NCBI GenBank assembly: GCA_963772975.1
Contig: CAVYZH010000010.1
Location: forward strand, 124,001-188,000
Length of the DNA stretch: 64,000 nucleotides
From: AC-32 sp963772975
Lineage (GTDB): Bacteria; Actinomycetota; Thermoleophilia; Gaiellales; Gaiellaceae
Direction of reading: 5' to 3'
Of the stretch, positions 17,461 to 25,446 are shown in pieces. Under the pieces are notes generated by a model. That model was given only the letters and a program-made list of their open reading frames with translations, ran no database searches and was not told where the DNA came from. The stretch's first letter is position 1. Every line of letters starts with the position of its first letter. Position numbers and translations under genes: made by a program.

Positions 17461-18093
17461 TCAGGCGCGGAAGCCCTCCTCGCCGACGAGCGGCACGAAG
17501 CGGCACGGCACCGAATGGACGACCGCCGGGCCCTCGGGGCTGCGCACGATCAGCTCGAGCCGCTGCGCGCGCTGGCCGCCGACCGGGACGACGAGTCGGC
17601 CGCGCGGGCGGAGCTGCTCGTAGAGCGTCTCCGGGAACGCGGGCGCGGCCGCGGCGACCGCGATCGCGTCGAACGGCGCGAGCTCGGGGACGCCGAGCGT
17701 GCCGTCGCCGACCCGGACGTCGACGTCGTAGCCGGCGGCGGCAAGGTTCTCCCGCGCCTGCTCCGCGAGCTCCGGGATCCGCTCGATCGTGACCACCTTC
17801 GCGCCGAGCTCGGCGAGCACGGCCGCCTGGTAGCCCGAGCCGGTGCCGACGTCCAGCACCCGCTCGCCGGGCCGCAGCGTGAGCGCCTCGGCGATCCGCG
17901 CGACCATGTACGGCTGGGAGATCGTCTGGCCGTGGCCGATCGGCAGAGCCGCATCGGCGTAGGCACGCCGCCGCTCCTGCTCCGGGACGAACAGCTCGCG
18001 TGGCACGCGGCCCATCGCCTCGAGCACGCGCTCGTCCTCGATGTCGCGCCGGCGGAGCTGCCGCTCGACCATCTGTCGCCGGTCAGGCGGCAT
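17461..18093 (-). CDS. pcm: protein-L-isoaspartate O-methyltransferase
   Basis: About 210 residues. The SAM-binding block VLDVGTGSGYQAAVLAEL and the family segment ALPIGHGQTISQPYMVARI are intact. The enzyme methylates isoaspartyl residues in aged proteins for repair. I chose the ATG at 18093, which overlaps the upstream gene by 11 nt; a start at 18117 would add eight atypical residues. Confidence 0.94.
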   Translation of the reverse strand: MPPDRRQMVERQLRRRDIEDERVLEAMGRVPRELFVPEQERRRAYADAALPIGHGQTISQPYMVARIAEALTLRPGERVLDVGTGSGYQAAVLAELGAKVVTIERIPELAEQARENLAAAGYDVDVRVGDGTLGVPELAPFDAIAVAAAAPAFPETLYEQLRPRGRLVVPVGGQRAQRLELIVRSPEGPAVVHSVPCRFVPLVGEEGFRA

Positions 18094-19420
18094 CGGCGTA
18101 GGCCGGCAGCTTGACACCGAAGTGCTCCAGCGCGAGCGGCGCGAGGTCGACGATCCGTCGCGGCTCGGCGTCGAGTCCGACGGTGAGAATCGGGACTGTC
18201 GAGTCGCCTGCCTCGAGGGAGCCGTGGCTACCGCCGCCGAGATGACTGCGGCCTGCGAGGTCGGTCAGCTCGACGCCGAGCGGGGGCGAGACCAGGAGCT
18301 CGCCGGCGTTCGGGTTGGCGAGGGCGGCCCAGGCCCGTTCGAGCGCGTCCGGCTGGTCGAGCAGCGAACGGTCGCCGCTCGTCAGCCAGTCGCCATCGGC
18401 GGGCGCGAAGCGAAGCTCCTCGCCATGGCGCCGTGCGACCGCGTCGGCGCCCTCGCGGTAGAGCACCACCTCGGCGGCTGCGGTGCCGTCGAGCCGCCGG
18501 GCCAGCTGGGATGTGTCCTCGCGACACTCGGGCAGCCGGTAGACCATGCCCGCGCGGTTGGAGGCGGTCACGAGCACGCCCTCTGCCCCGGCCAGCGGCG
18601 CCTGCAGCGAGACCGCGCGCTCGACACTGGTCTGGCCGTGGTCGGAGCAGACGATCACCGCGTAGCGCTCGAGGAACTCGTCCGCGCCGCCGGCGGCTTC
18701 GATCAGCGCGCCGATCGCGGCATCGCTGCGCGCGAGGGCCTCCTGGTTCGCGCCCGGGCCGAGCGCGTGCGACGCGAAGTCGTAATCCGGCAGGTAGTAG
18801 ACGAGCAGGTCGAACCCGTCGCGCGTCACGAGCCAGCGGCCGACGTAGCCGGCGTAGGCGTCGATCGAGCCGCTCGAGCGACCGAAGACGCCGACCGGCG
18901 CGCCGGTCACCTCCGACTCGAACAGGCTGTAGAAGAAGAACTCCTTCGGGCCGTAAGCGGGGCGGGTCAACCCCGGCACCACCGGCAGGTGCGGCGTGCG
19001 GCCGCGGTAGCAGGTGATGTTCACCGCGGCCGTCGTCAGGCCCGCATCCTCGAGCGCCTCGAAGACGGTGACGGCCTCGCGGCCGAGGTGCTGCTCGTTC
19101 ATGTTGAAGATCGTGTCGACGATCGAGCGGCGCATCCCGGCCGCCCTGATCGCCGCGAACGACGAGCCGTACTCGACCAGCCGGCGCTCGCCGCGGTGCC
19201 ACCAAACGAGGTGCGGGATCCGGTGCACGTCGGGGTGCGCGCCCGTGGCGATCGAGGAGAGGCAGACCGGCGTCAGTGAGGGAAACGTGGAGACGCCGCG
19301 GCGGTAGCTGCCGTGGCGCGCGAGGAACGCCAGCGCCGGCGCGGACTCGGTCTCGACGGCGTCCTCGAAGACCTCCGGCGTGAGGCCGTCGATCACGACC
19401 AGGATCAGCTTCTTGGGCAC
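18083..19420 (-). CDS. alkaline phosphatase-superfamily phosphodiesterase/nucleotide pyrophosphatase
   Basis: 445 residues, no signal peptide. VVIDGLTPEVF near the N-terminus carries the first metal Asp, FPSLTPVCLSSIATG gives the nucleophile Thr/Ser region, and YYLPDYDFASHALGP and CSDHGQTSVE provide the later metal ligands. This is the type I phosphodiesterase branch of the superfamily. The substrate is unknown. It is followed immediately by the pcm gene and preceded by a membrane-protein gene with zero spacing, so all three probably share a transcript. Confidence 0.85.
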   Translation of the reverse strand: MPKKLILVVIDGLTPEVFEDAVETESAPALAFLARHGSYRRGVSTFPSLTPVCLSSIATGAHPDVHRIPHLVWWHRGERRLVEYGSSFAAIRAAGMRRSIVDTIFNMNEQHLGREAVTVFEALEDAGLTTAAVNITCYRGRTPHLPVVPGLTRPAYGPKEFFFYSLFESEVTGAPVGVFGRSSGSIDAYAGYVGRWLVTRDGFDLLVYYLPDYDFASHALGPGANQEALARSDAAIGALIEAAGGADEFLERYAVIVCSDHGQTSVERAVSLQAPLAGAEGVLVTASNRAGMVYRLPECREDTSQLARRLDGTAAAEVVLYREGADAVARRHGEELRFAPADGDWLTSGDRSLLDQPDALERAWAALANPNAGELLVSPPLGVELTDLAGRSHLGGGSHGSLEAGDSTVPILTVGLDAEPRRIVDLAPLALEHFGVKLPAYADAA

Positions 19421-19840
19421 TTAGTCCCGCGCGAGGCTGCGCAGGCCCGCGTAGCGCTCGGGCCTGCGGCGGCGGGCGCGGGCGGCCAGCGCGGGAAGCG
19501 CGACCGCCTCGAGGTAGCCGACGAACGGAATCAGGGCGAGCGCGGCGAGCACGAGCGAGGCGAGGCCGACCAGCAGCGCCGTCCCGCCGCGCGTGCCGCC
19601 GCGGCTGAGCGTGCCAGCGACCAGCGTCGCCACCACGCCGGCGCCGAGCGCTCCGCCGATCCCGCCGGCCACGGACTCGTGCCAGCCGCCGATCGCGTAG
19701 CCGATCGCTGCGCCGAGCACGGCCGCCACCAGCGCGACCGCGACCGCCGCCCAGCGGCGCGGCGCCGTGAGCGCCGAAAGCACCCCGCCGAGCCCAAGCC
19801 CGAGCCCGAGCGACAGTCCGATCCGGTAGGCCTCCCACAT
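19421..19840 (-). CDS. small polytopic membrane protein, unknown
   Basis: About 139 residues with four to five glycine/alanine-rich helices (GLSLGLGLGLGGVLSAL; VAAVLGAAIGYAIGG; GGIGGALGAGVVATLVAG) and an arginine-rich C-terminus. No family is recognised. The ATG at 19840 has TACACT 9 nt upstream, consistent with a leaderless start; an upstream ATG at 19897 gives a basic extension without a helix. It is the first gene of the unit 19840-17461 and diverges from the thioredoxin-like gene. Confidence 0.65.
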   Translation of the reverse strand: MWEAYRIGLSLGLGLGLGGVLSALTAPRRWAAVAVALVAAVLGAAIGYAIGGWHESVAGGIGGALGAGVVATLVAGTLSRGGTRGGTALLVGLASLVLAALALIPFVGYLEAVALPALAARARRRRPERYAGLRSLARD

Positions 19841-19900
19841 CGTGCGCTGAGTGTAGCCCCTGCGTTTGAACTTGCCGTTTGCAGGGAAAACAGCCATTTG

Positions 19901-20185
19901 ATGCCTGACGATTCACGTCCTTTGCTGGTCTTTTTCGGCGCCACCCACTCGGGCCCGGCGCGGCGCATGGAGAGCCTGATGGCGCACCTGGCTCGCAAGG
20001 AGCGCGCCCGGCTGCGTGTGACCACGATCGACGTCACCGAGCAGCCCGAGCTTGCCGAGCGCTTCCGCGTCGAGACCGTCCCGACGCTCGCCCTCGTGAA
20101 AGGCAAGCGCGTCGTCGAGCGGCTCGAGGGCCGCGCGAGCGCGCCGCGGATCGAGCGGATGCTCGAGCCGCACCTCGCGGCCTAA
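19901..20185 (+). CDS. thioredoxin-fold protein lacking the CxxC motif
   Basis: 94 residues following thioredoxin secondary structure: a first strand LLVFFGATHSGPARRME where WCxxC would be, then VTTIDVTEQPELAERFRVETVPTLALVKGKRVVERLEG, including the cis-Pro (TVPT) and the KGK-type loop. Both active-site cysteines are missing, and the protein has no Cys at all in this stretch, so it cannot act as a disulfide reductase. A binding or scaffold role is inferred. It is monocistronic and divergent from 19840. Confidence 0.8.
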   Translation: MPDDSRPLLVFFGATHSGPARRMESLMAHLARKERARLRVTTIDVTEQPELAERFRVETVPTLALVKGKRVVERLEGRASAPRIERMLEPHLAA

Positions 20186-20245
20186 CGCCCGGGCGAACCG
20201 GCTGCGCCTCTCCCGCGTATATGCCTCACAGAGGAGAGGAGGAGC

Positions 20246-20671
20246 ATGCGCAGGACAGTCATTGCACTCGTGATCTCGGCACTGGCCCTGGTCGGCGTGC
20301 TCGCAGCGAACGCTGCGACCGCCAAGACGGTCAAGTTCGAGGTCGCGTTGAAAGGCACCAACGAAAGGCCGGCCGCGCCGGCGTCCAACAAGGGCAAGGC
20401 CGAGCTGACGCTGAACACCACGACCGGCAGGGTCTGCTGGGACTTCAAGCTCGCCAAGATCGACGGCAAACCGGCCCAGGCCCACATCCACAAGGGCAAG
20501 GCCGGGGTCTCCGGAAATATCGTCGTCCCGCTCGGCGCGAACTACAAGCGCCAGGGCTGCACCTCCGCGGCGAAGTCGCTGGTCAAGTCGATCGCCGGAC
20601 ACCCGGCCTTGTACTACGTGAACGTGCACAACGCGAAGCATCCGCTGGGCGCCATGCGCGGCCAGCTCTAG
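20246..20671 (+). CDS. exported CHRD-domain protein
   Basis: 141 residues. A signal peptide (RRTVIALVISALALVGVLAANA, cleavage after ANA or ATA) is followed by a CHRD domain: VALKGTNERPAAPASNKGKAELTLN, AHIHKGKAGVSGNIVVPL and YYVNVHNAKHPLGAMRGQL. CHRD domains occur in extracellular proteins of many bacteria and in chordin, with undefined ligands. Two Cys (CWDF and QGCTS) could pair. A strong SD (GAGGAGAGGAGGAG) precedes the ATG, and a hairpin terminator follows. Confidence 0.9.
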   Translation: MRRTVIALVISALALVGVLAANAATAKTVKFEVALKGTNERPAAPASNKGKAELTLNTTTGRVCWDFKLAKIDGKPAQAHIHKGKAGVSGNIVVPLGANYKRQGCTSAAKSLVKSIAGHPALYYVNVHNAKHPLGAMRGQL

Positions 20672-20697
20672 CTCGGAGGGTCTGACCCTCCACGAAC

Positions 20698-20728
20698 GGA
20701 GGCCGGCGGACCCTCGCCGCCGGCCTCC
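20698..20728. terminator. bidirectional hairpin terminator
   Basis: GGAGGCCGGCGG pairs perfectly with CCGCCGGCCTCC around a 7-nt loop (12-bp GC stem), between the convergent CHRD and E2 genes and followed by GAGTCGTTTCT. A smaller hairpin GGAGGG-TCTGA-CCCTCC lies just before it at about 20675-20691. Confidence 0.8.
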
Positions 20729-20737
20729 GAGTCGTTT

Positions 20738-21820
20738 CTACGCCTGGAGGCGTTCGATCACGGCGAGGCCGAACTCGGCCGCGCGGGCGCCATCGACGAC
20801 GCGATGGTCGAAGGTGATCGCAATCGTGCCGACCGGCCTGGCGACAATCTCCCCGTCGCGGACGACCGGGCGCTCGGCGATGCGGCCGATGCTGAGGATC
20901 GCCACCTCGGGGTGGTTGACGATCGGGGTCGTCAGGAGGCCACCGAGCTTGCCGGCGCTTGTGACCGTGAAGGTCGAGTCCCGCAGCTCCTCGGGCTTGA
21001 GCGTGCCGGCGCCGGCGGCGTCGGCGAGACGCGCGACCTCCTGGCCGAGCTCGTCGAGGCTCTTGGTCTCGCAGGCCCTGACGACCGGGACAATCAGGCC
21101 CTGGTCCGTCTGGACGGCGACGCCGAGGTCGTAGCGGTCGAGGTAGACGATCGCGTCACCCTCGAGCCGCGCGTTCAGCTCCGGGAACTCCACGAGACTC
21201 GCGGCGACCGCCTCGAGCACGGTCGGGACGAGCCGTTTGAGCTCGACGTTCGAGAAGTCGCACTCCTCGACCCAGGTGACGGGCGGCACCTCGCGGTGGG
21301 CGCGGCTCATGTGCTCGGCGACGAGACGGCGGACGCCGCGCAGCGGTTCGCGCCGGCCTTCGCCGGACTCGTCGCCCGCGGCGACCCGGCGCAGGTCGTC
21401 CTCGGTGATCCGCCCCTGCGGGCCGGTCCCCTCGACGGTCTCGAGGTCGACGTCCAGCTCTTGAGCCATCCGCCGGATCAGCGGCGTTGCGCGGACGCGT
21501 CCAGTTCGGCCGGCCGGTGTCTGTCCCTGTGTCTGTCCCTGAGTCTGTCCCCGGGGTTCGTCGTCCGGCGGCGGGAGGGCGCCGTCCTCGCCGATCACGA
21601 CGAGGACCGTTCCGACCGGCACCACGTCCCCCTCGGAAACCAGGATCCGCGCGACCTTGCCGCCCGCCGGCGAGGGGATCTCGACCGTCGTCTTGTCGGT
21701 CTGCACCTCGACGAGCGGGTCGTCCTCGGCGATCTCCTGACCCTCGGCGACCAGCCAGCGGGCGATCTCGCCCTCGGTCAACCCCTCGCCGAGGTCCGGC
21801 AGCTTGAACTCGTAGGCCAC
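20738..21820 (-). CDS. 2-oxoacid dehydrogenase E2 component (dihydrolipoamide acyltransferase)
   Basis: 360 residues. An N-terminal lipoyl domain has the modified Lys in VQTDKTTVEIPSP; a linker contains the repeated GQTQ unit; the E1/E3-binding domain reads RATPLIRRMAQELDVDLETV; and the catalytic acyltransferase domain ends with TFDHRVVDGARAAEF (HxxxDG). It transfers the acyl group from E1 to CoA. With the adjacent E1 genes it forms a pyruvate or branched-chain 2-oxoacid dehydrogenase; the substrate is not decided by sequence alone. E3 is not in the window. GTG start, preceded by TAGATT 8 nt upstream, which includes the HIRAN-gene stop. Confidence 0.93.
   Translation of the reverse strand: MAYEFKLPDLGEGLTEGEIARWLVAEGQEIAEDDPLVEVQTDKTTVEIPSPAGGKVARILVSEGDVVPVGTVLVVIGEDGALPPPDDEPRGQTQGQTQGQTPAGRTGRVRATPLIRRMAQELDVDLETVEGTGPQGRITEDDLRRVAAGDESGEGRREPLRGVRRLVAEHMSRAHREVPPVTWVEECDFSNVELKRLVPTVLEAVAASLVEFPELNARLEGDAIVYLDRYDLGVAVQTDQGLIVPVVRACETKSLDELGQEVARLADAAGAGTLKPEELRDSTFTVTSAGKLGGLLTTPIVNHPEVAILSIGRIAERPVVRDGEIVARPVGTIAITFDHRVVDGARAAEFGLAVIERLQA
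21517..21552. repeat. three tandem 12-bp units inside the E2 linker
   Basis: GTGTCTGTCCCT, GTGTCTGTCCCT and GAGTCTGTCCCC in a row. On the coding strand they give the repeated GQTQ peptide between the lipoyl and E1/E3-binding domains, so the array expands a flexible linker in frame. The core GGGGACAG also occurs as a palindrome at 56672-56684. Confidence 0.8.
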
Positions 21821-21831
21821 GGCGGCGGAAT

Positions 21832-22218
21832 CTATCGGGGCCGGCCGACCCAGGCGTCGCGGGGGACGATCAGCACGCGCAGCCCCGACTCGACGCGCCA
21901 GAGCGAGACCGCCTGCTCGTCGCCGGTCAGGTCGGCCGCGACCTCCCGAGGCACGTAGCCAAGCTGCAGCGACCGGTCCTCGTTCCAGATCCCGACGGCG
22001 TTCGGATCGTGCTCGTTGTCCGGCTCCGCCACGAGAGCCAGCCGGCGGCCCGGGTCGAACGACACGTCGGGCAACACGTCCGCGCGGTACGACACCCCGG
22101 CGACCGGCACGACGCGGACCCGCGGGTCCTCCCACCGCACTGGCTCGCCGGTCGCCGCGTCTCTCAGGTGGAACCCCGCCCGTCCCCGCTCCAGGATCAG
22201 GCGCAGCCGCTCGCTCAG
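21832..22218 (-). CDS. HIRAN-domain protein, probable CTG start
   Basis: About 128 residues. The C-terminal 100 form a HIRAN domain: VRVVPVAGVSYRADVL, then EPDNEHDPNAVGIWN and LGYVPREVAADL. HIRAN domains bind single-stranded 3' DNA ends in HLTF; isolated bacterial versions are uncharacterised. The in-frame upstream stretch LSERLRLILERGRAGFHLRD looks coding and begins with CTG at 22218, forming CTGA with the GNAT stop. The first usual start is GTG at 22140. Its place in a dehydrogenase operon is unexplained. Confidence 0.75.
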   Translation of the reverse strand: MSERLRLILERGRAGFHLRDAATGEPVRWEDPRVRVVPVAGVSYRADVLPDVSFDPGRRLALVAEPDNEHDPNAVGIWNEDRSLQLGYVPREVAADLTGDEQAVSLWRVESGLRVLIVPRDAWVGRPR

Positions 22219-22829
22219 AGCACCCGCTCCCCGGCCGCGTCATATGCCTTCAGCTCGACGTCGCGCTCGAACTCCCCGGGCAGCAGTGCGAAGACGACCG
22301 CGTCGTTCTGCCGCGGCTTCCCGTCGGGCCCGTGGAAGACCCCGCGCGCGATCCCCTCCTCCGCGTACCCGAGCTTGCGCGGGATCGCCAGGCTTGCCGC
22401 GTTCGCCGGGTCGACGCGAATCTCGATCCGCTCGATCTCGCAGACCTCGAAGCCGACCCGCGTCAGCGCCGCGGTGGCCTCCGTGCAGAGCCCCTCACCC
22501 ACGCGGCTCGCCCGGATCCAGTAGCCGATCTCGAAGATCCCCTCGCCCCGGCGCGTGTGGAAGCCGGTGCCGCCGACCGCCTCGGACTCGTCAGCCGAGA
22601 AGATCCCGTAGACGAAGTCCTGGCCGAGATCGAACCGCCCGCGGAAACCGCGCAGCAGCTCGACCTTCTCCTCCAGCGGCTGCGGATCGTCGTGCGCCCA
22701 CGGCATCCATTGGCGCAGATGCTCGAGCGACGAGTCGACCGCGTCCTTGAGCAGCGGTGCGTCGCGCGGCTCCCAGCAGCGAACGACCAGCCGCTCGGTC
22801 TCGATCCGGTAGGGCGGCGGGGCCTTCAG
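22215..22829 (-). CDS. GNAT N-acetyltransferase (RimJ/RimL-like), probable CTG start
   Basis: About 204 residues. YRIETERLVVRCWEPRDAPLL is the N-terminal signature of RimJ/RimL-type GNATs; EIGYWIRASRVGEGLCTEA supplies the acetyl-CoA loop, and RVDPANAASLAIPRKLGY the C-terminal motif. These enzymes acetylate protein N-termini, amino acids or antibiotics; the acceptor is unknown. The reading frame has no ATG, GTG or TTG before the signature except CTG at 22829, again in a CTGA overlap with the E1beta stop. The gene is embedded between E1beta and E2. Confidence 0.85.
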   Translation of the reverse strand: MKAPPPYRIETERLVVRCWEPRDAPLLKDAVDSSLEHLRQWMPWAHDDPQPLEEKVELLRGFRGRFDLGQDFVYGIFSADESEAVGGTGFHTRRGEGIFEIGYWIRASRVGEGLCTEATAALTRVGFEVCEIERIEIRVDPANAASLAIPRKLGYAEEGIARGVFHGPDGKPRQNDAVVFALLPGEFERDVELKAYDAAGERVL

Positions 22830-23794
22830 AACTCGAGCAGCTTCCGCGCGGCGTCCGCGACCCGCTCGGCGGACGGCATGTACGCGTCCTCGATCTGCCA
22901 GTACGGGTAGGGGACGTCGTAGCCCGTCACGCGCATCACAGGCGCCTGCAGGTCGAGCATCGCCTTCTCGGCCAGGATCGCCGCCAGCTCGGCCCCGTAG
23001 CCGGCGACCCGCGGTGCCTCCTGAATGATCACGACCCGGCCCGTCTTTGCCGCTGCCGCGAGCAGCGCGTCCTCGTCGAGCGGCTTCAGCGAGCGAATGT
23101 CGAGGATCTCCACCGAGACGTCGAGCAGATCTGCGGCCTGCTCCGCCAGCGGCACCATCGCCCCGTAGGCCACGAAGGTCACGTCGTCGCCCTCGCGCAC
23201 GGTCCTGGCGACCCCGAGCGGCGTCACGTGCTCGCCTTCCGGCACCTCGCCGCGCATCGTCCGGTAGTGGAGCTTCGGCTCCAGCACGACGACGGGATCC
23301 GGATCGCGGATCGCGGCCGCGAGCAGCCCCTTCGCGTCGGCGGGCGTTGACGGAATCGCCACCTTCACGCCCGGCGTATGCACGTAGTAGGCCTCGGGTG
23401 AGTCGTCGTGCAGCTCGGGCGCACGCACGCCGCCGCCGTAGGGCATCCGCACCACGAGCGGGAACTCCATCGCGCCGCCGGTGCGCCAGCGGTAGCGCCC
23501 GACGTGCGTGATCAGCTGGTCGAGGCACGGGTACGAGAAGGCGTCGTACTGCATCTCGCACACCGGACGCCACCCGGCCATGCAGAGACCGACCGCGGAG
23601 CCGAGGATCCCGGCCTCCGCGAGCGGGGTGTCAACACAGCGGTCGGGGCCGAAGCGGTCGCGCAGCCCGGCGGTGGCGCGGAAGACGCCGCCCGCGCGGC
23701 CGACGTCCTCACCCATCACCATCACATCTGGATCGCGCTCGAGCTCGACGTGGAACGCGTCGTTGACGGCTTCGACCAGCGTCAGCTCAGCCAA
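22826..23794 (-). CDS. 2-oxoacid dehydrogenase E1 component, beta subunit
   Basis: 322 residues, full length. Family segments include ELTLVEAVNDAFHVELERDPDV, VMGEDVGRAGGVFRAT, DTPLAEAGILGSAVG and MPYGGG, ending with the transketolase C-terminal domain (IQEAPRVAGYGAELAA). It forms the heterotetrameric E1 with the alpha subunit. The TTG at 23794 has GGAGGA just upstream and overlaps the E1alpha gene by 8 nt. The DDSPEAYYVHTPGVKVAIPS segment is found in both pyruvate and branched-chain types. Confidence 0.94.
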   Translation of the reverse strand: MAELTLVEAVNDAFHVELERDPDVMVMGEDVGRAGGVFRATAGLRDRFGPDRCVDTPLAEAGILGSAVGLCMAGWRPVCEMQYDAFSYPCLDQLITHVGRYRWRTGGAMEFPLVVRMPYGGGVRAPELHDDSPEAYYVHTPGVKVAIPSTPADAKGLLAAAIRDPDPVVVLEPKLHYRTMRGEVPEGEHVTPLGVARTVREGDDVTFVAYGAMVPLAEQAADLLDVSVEILDIRSLKPLDEDALLAAAAKTGRVVIIQEAPRVAGYGAELAAILAEKAMLDLQAPVMRVTGYDVPYPYWQIEDAYMPSAERVADAARKLLEF

Positions 23795-24851
23795 GGATCC
23801 TCCGCAGCTCGGCGAGGTCGGCCGCGAGCGAGGCCGGCGGGTCGACATAGGCGTGCGAGAAGACGAGCGACGGATCGGCAGGCGGCTCCGCCTCGGCCGC
23901 GGCGATCCCGTCGCGCAGCACCTGGGCCGCTTCCGCGCGCACGGCCTCGGCGGCCTCGTCGGAGAGCAGCCCGAGCCGGCGCAGATAGGCCTCGTAGCGG
24001 CCGACGCACTCGCGCTGCTTCTCCTCTTCCACGCGTTCGAGGTCGATGTAGGCGGCCGGGTCGTCGGCGGTCGCATGCGGCGCCGCGCGGTAGGTGACGG
24101 CCTCGATCAGCGTCGGCCCCTCGCCCGCCCGCGCCCGCTCGACCGCTTCGCGTGTCGCCTCGTAGACAGCGAGCACGTCGCCGCCGTCCACTCGCACGCC
24201 CGGGATGCCGTAGCCCACGGCCTTGTCGGCCAGCGTCTCCGCCGCGGTCTGCGCCGAGAGCGGCGTCGAGATCGCCCACTGGTTGTTGTTGCAGAAGAGG
24301 ACGAGCGGGGCACGCATCACCGCCGCGAGGTTGGCGCCCTCGTGGAACGCGCCCTCCGAGGTGGCACCGTCGCCGAAGTAGGCGATCGCGCAGGCCGTCT
24401 CGCCGCGCAGCTTCTTGCCCCATGCGAGCCCGGCCGCGTGCGGGACGTGCGTCGCGATCGGGACGCAGATCGAGGCGACGTTCCAGTCGGCCGGGTTCCA
24501 CCAGCCGGCCGGGTGGCCGCGCCACCAGGAGAGGACCGTCGCGGCCGGCAGCCCGCGCAGCAGGCCGATCGCGGACTCGCGGTAGCTCGGGAAGATCCAG
24601 TCGTCGCGCTCGAGGGCGAACTCCGAGCCGACCTGCATCGCCTCGTGGCCCCAGAAGATCGCGTAGGTGCCGATCCGGCCCTGGCGGTGGTAGACGACCG
24701 AGCGTTCGTCGTAGGTGCGCAGCAGGACGAGCCGGCGGTGCAGCTCGAGCAGGTCCTGCTCGGAGAGCCCGTCGACCTCGCCGTCCGGAACGGTCTCGCC
24801 GTCGCCGATCACGCGCCGAAGGTCACGCTCGGCCGGTAGCACCTGCGCCAT
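23787..24851 (-). CDS. 2-oxoacid dehydrogenase E1 component, alpha subunit
   Basis: 354 residues. The thiamine diphosphate motif GDGATSEGAFHEGANLAAV to NNNQWAIST is intact near residues 165-200, and the phosphorylation-loop-like segment YRAAPHATADDP follows. It decarboxylates the 2-oxoacid and passes the acyl group to the E2 lipoyl arm. First gene of the dehydrogenase operon: ATG at 24851, TAATTT 7 nt upstream, no SD, so leaderless. Confidence 0.94.
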   Translation of the reverse strand: MAQVLPAERDLRRVIGDGETVPDGEVDGLSEQDLLELHRRLVLLRTYDERSVVYHRQGRIGTYAIFWGHEAMQVGSEFALERDDWIFPSYRESAIGLLRGLPAATVLSWWRGHPAGWWNPADWNVASICVPIATHVPHAAGLAWGKKLRGETACAIAYFGDGATSEGAFHEGANLAAVMRAPLVLFCNNNQWAISTPLSAQTAAETLADKAVGYGIPGVRVDGGDVLAVYEATREAVERARAGEGPTLIEAVTYRAAPHATADDPAAYIDLERVEEEKQRECVGRYEAYLRRLGLLSDEAAEAVRAEAAQVLRDGIAAAEAEPPADPSLVFSHAYVDPPASLAADLAELRRILG

Positions 24852-24861
24852 GGCGTGGAAA

Positions 24862-25446
24862 TTACCGGACGTGCGTTCGCGCGACCCAGGCGACGACCGC
24901 CAGCGCGGAGATCGCGGCGAGGACGCCGAGGAGCTCGAGCACGACTCCGCCGCCGACCTGCGAGCTGGCGACGACGAGCACGATCGCCGCGAGCACGGCT
25001 CCCGAGGCGCAGACGGCCAGCACGCTCACGAGCCGCAGCGGCGCCAGCCACGGCTCCGACCACGCAGGCACGCGCGGCTCGATCGACCACCAGGCGAGCT
25101 CCGCGACCAGGAGCAGGAAGCCGGCCGAGGCGGGCGCCCAGGTGTCGAGGTCGTCCGAGCCGAGCGCGATCCGCAGCGCCTGCTGGGCGCCGAGGATCGC
25201 GACGCCGAGCGCCAGCGCCGGGCTCCAACGCACGGCAAGCCCGAGCAGCAAGGGGACGAGCGCAGCGCCGCCGACCGAGAGCAGCAGCAGCTCGTGCCCG
25301 TCGGCGCGGAGAACAGTCGCGGCGGCGAGCCCCGCCCCGACGAGCAACGCGCCCGCGGCGGTCGCTAGACGCGCACGACCCGGGCGTGGCGCCTGAATGT
25401 CCTCACCTCCTCGAGCGCGGCTTGCAGCGGCATCCCCCGCTGCCAC
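24862..25446 (-). CDS. polytopic membrane protein, end of the MoxR/DUF58 cluster (start uncertain)
   Basis: Up to 194 residues with about six hydrophobic helices and an AELAWWSIEPRVPAW loop; no recognised family. The GTG at 25446 would overlap the DUF58 gene by 82 nt. A TTG at 25347, just after the DUF58 stop and directly before the first helix (LLVGAGLAAATVL), is an equally good start and gives about 161 residues. It is likely co-expressed with the upstream DUF58 and MoxR genes. Confidence 0.6.
   Translation of the reverse strand: MAAGDAAASRARGGEDIQAPRPGRARLATAAGALLVGAGLAAATVLRADGHELLLLSVGGAALVPLLLGLAVRWSPALALGVAILGAQQALRIALGSDDLDTWAPASAGFLLLVAELAWWSIEPRVPAWSEPWLAPLRLVSVLAVCASGAVLAAIVLVVASSQVGGGVVLELLGVLAAISALAVVAWVARTHVR

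Noticed and set aside
20698..20728. Phage attachment site or mobile-element end
   Set aside because: It is a GC-rich perfect stem between convergent genes, best explained as a terminator, with no integrase in the window.
21517..21552. CRISPR-like short repeat array
   Set aside because: Units are directly tandem without spacers and lie in frame in a coding region.
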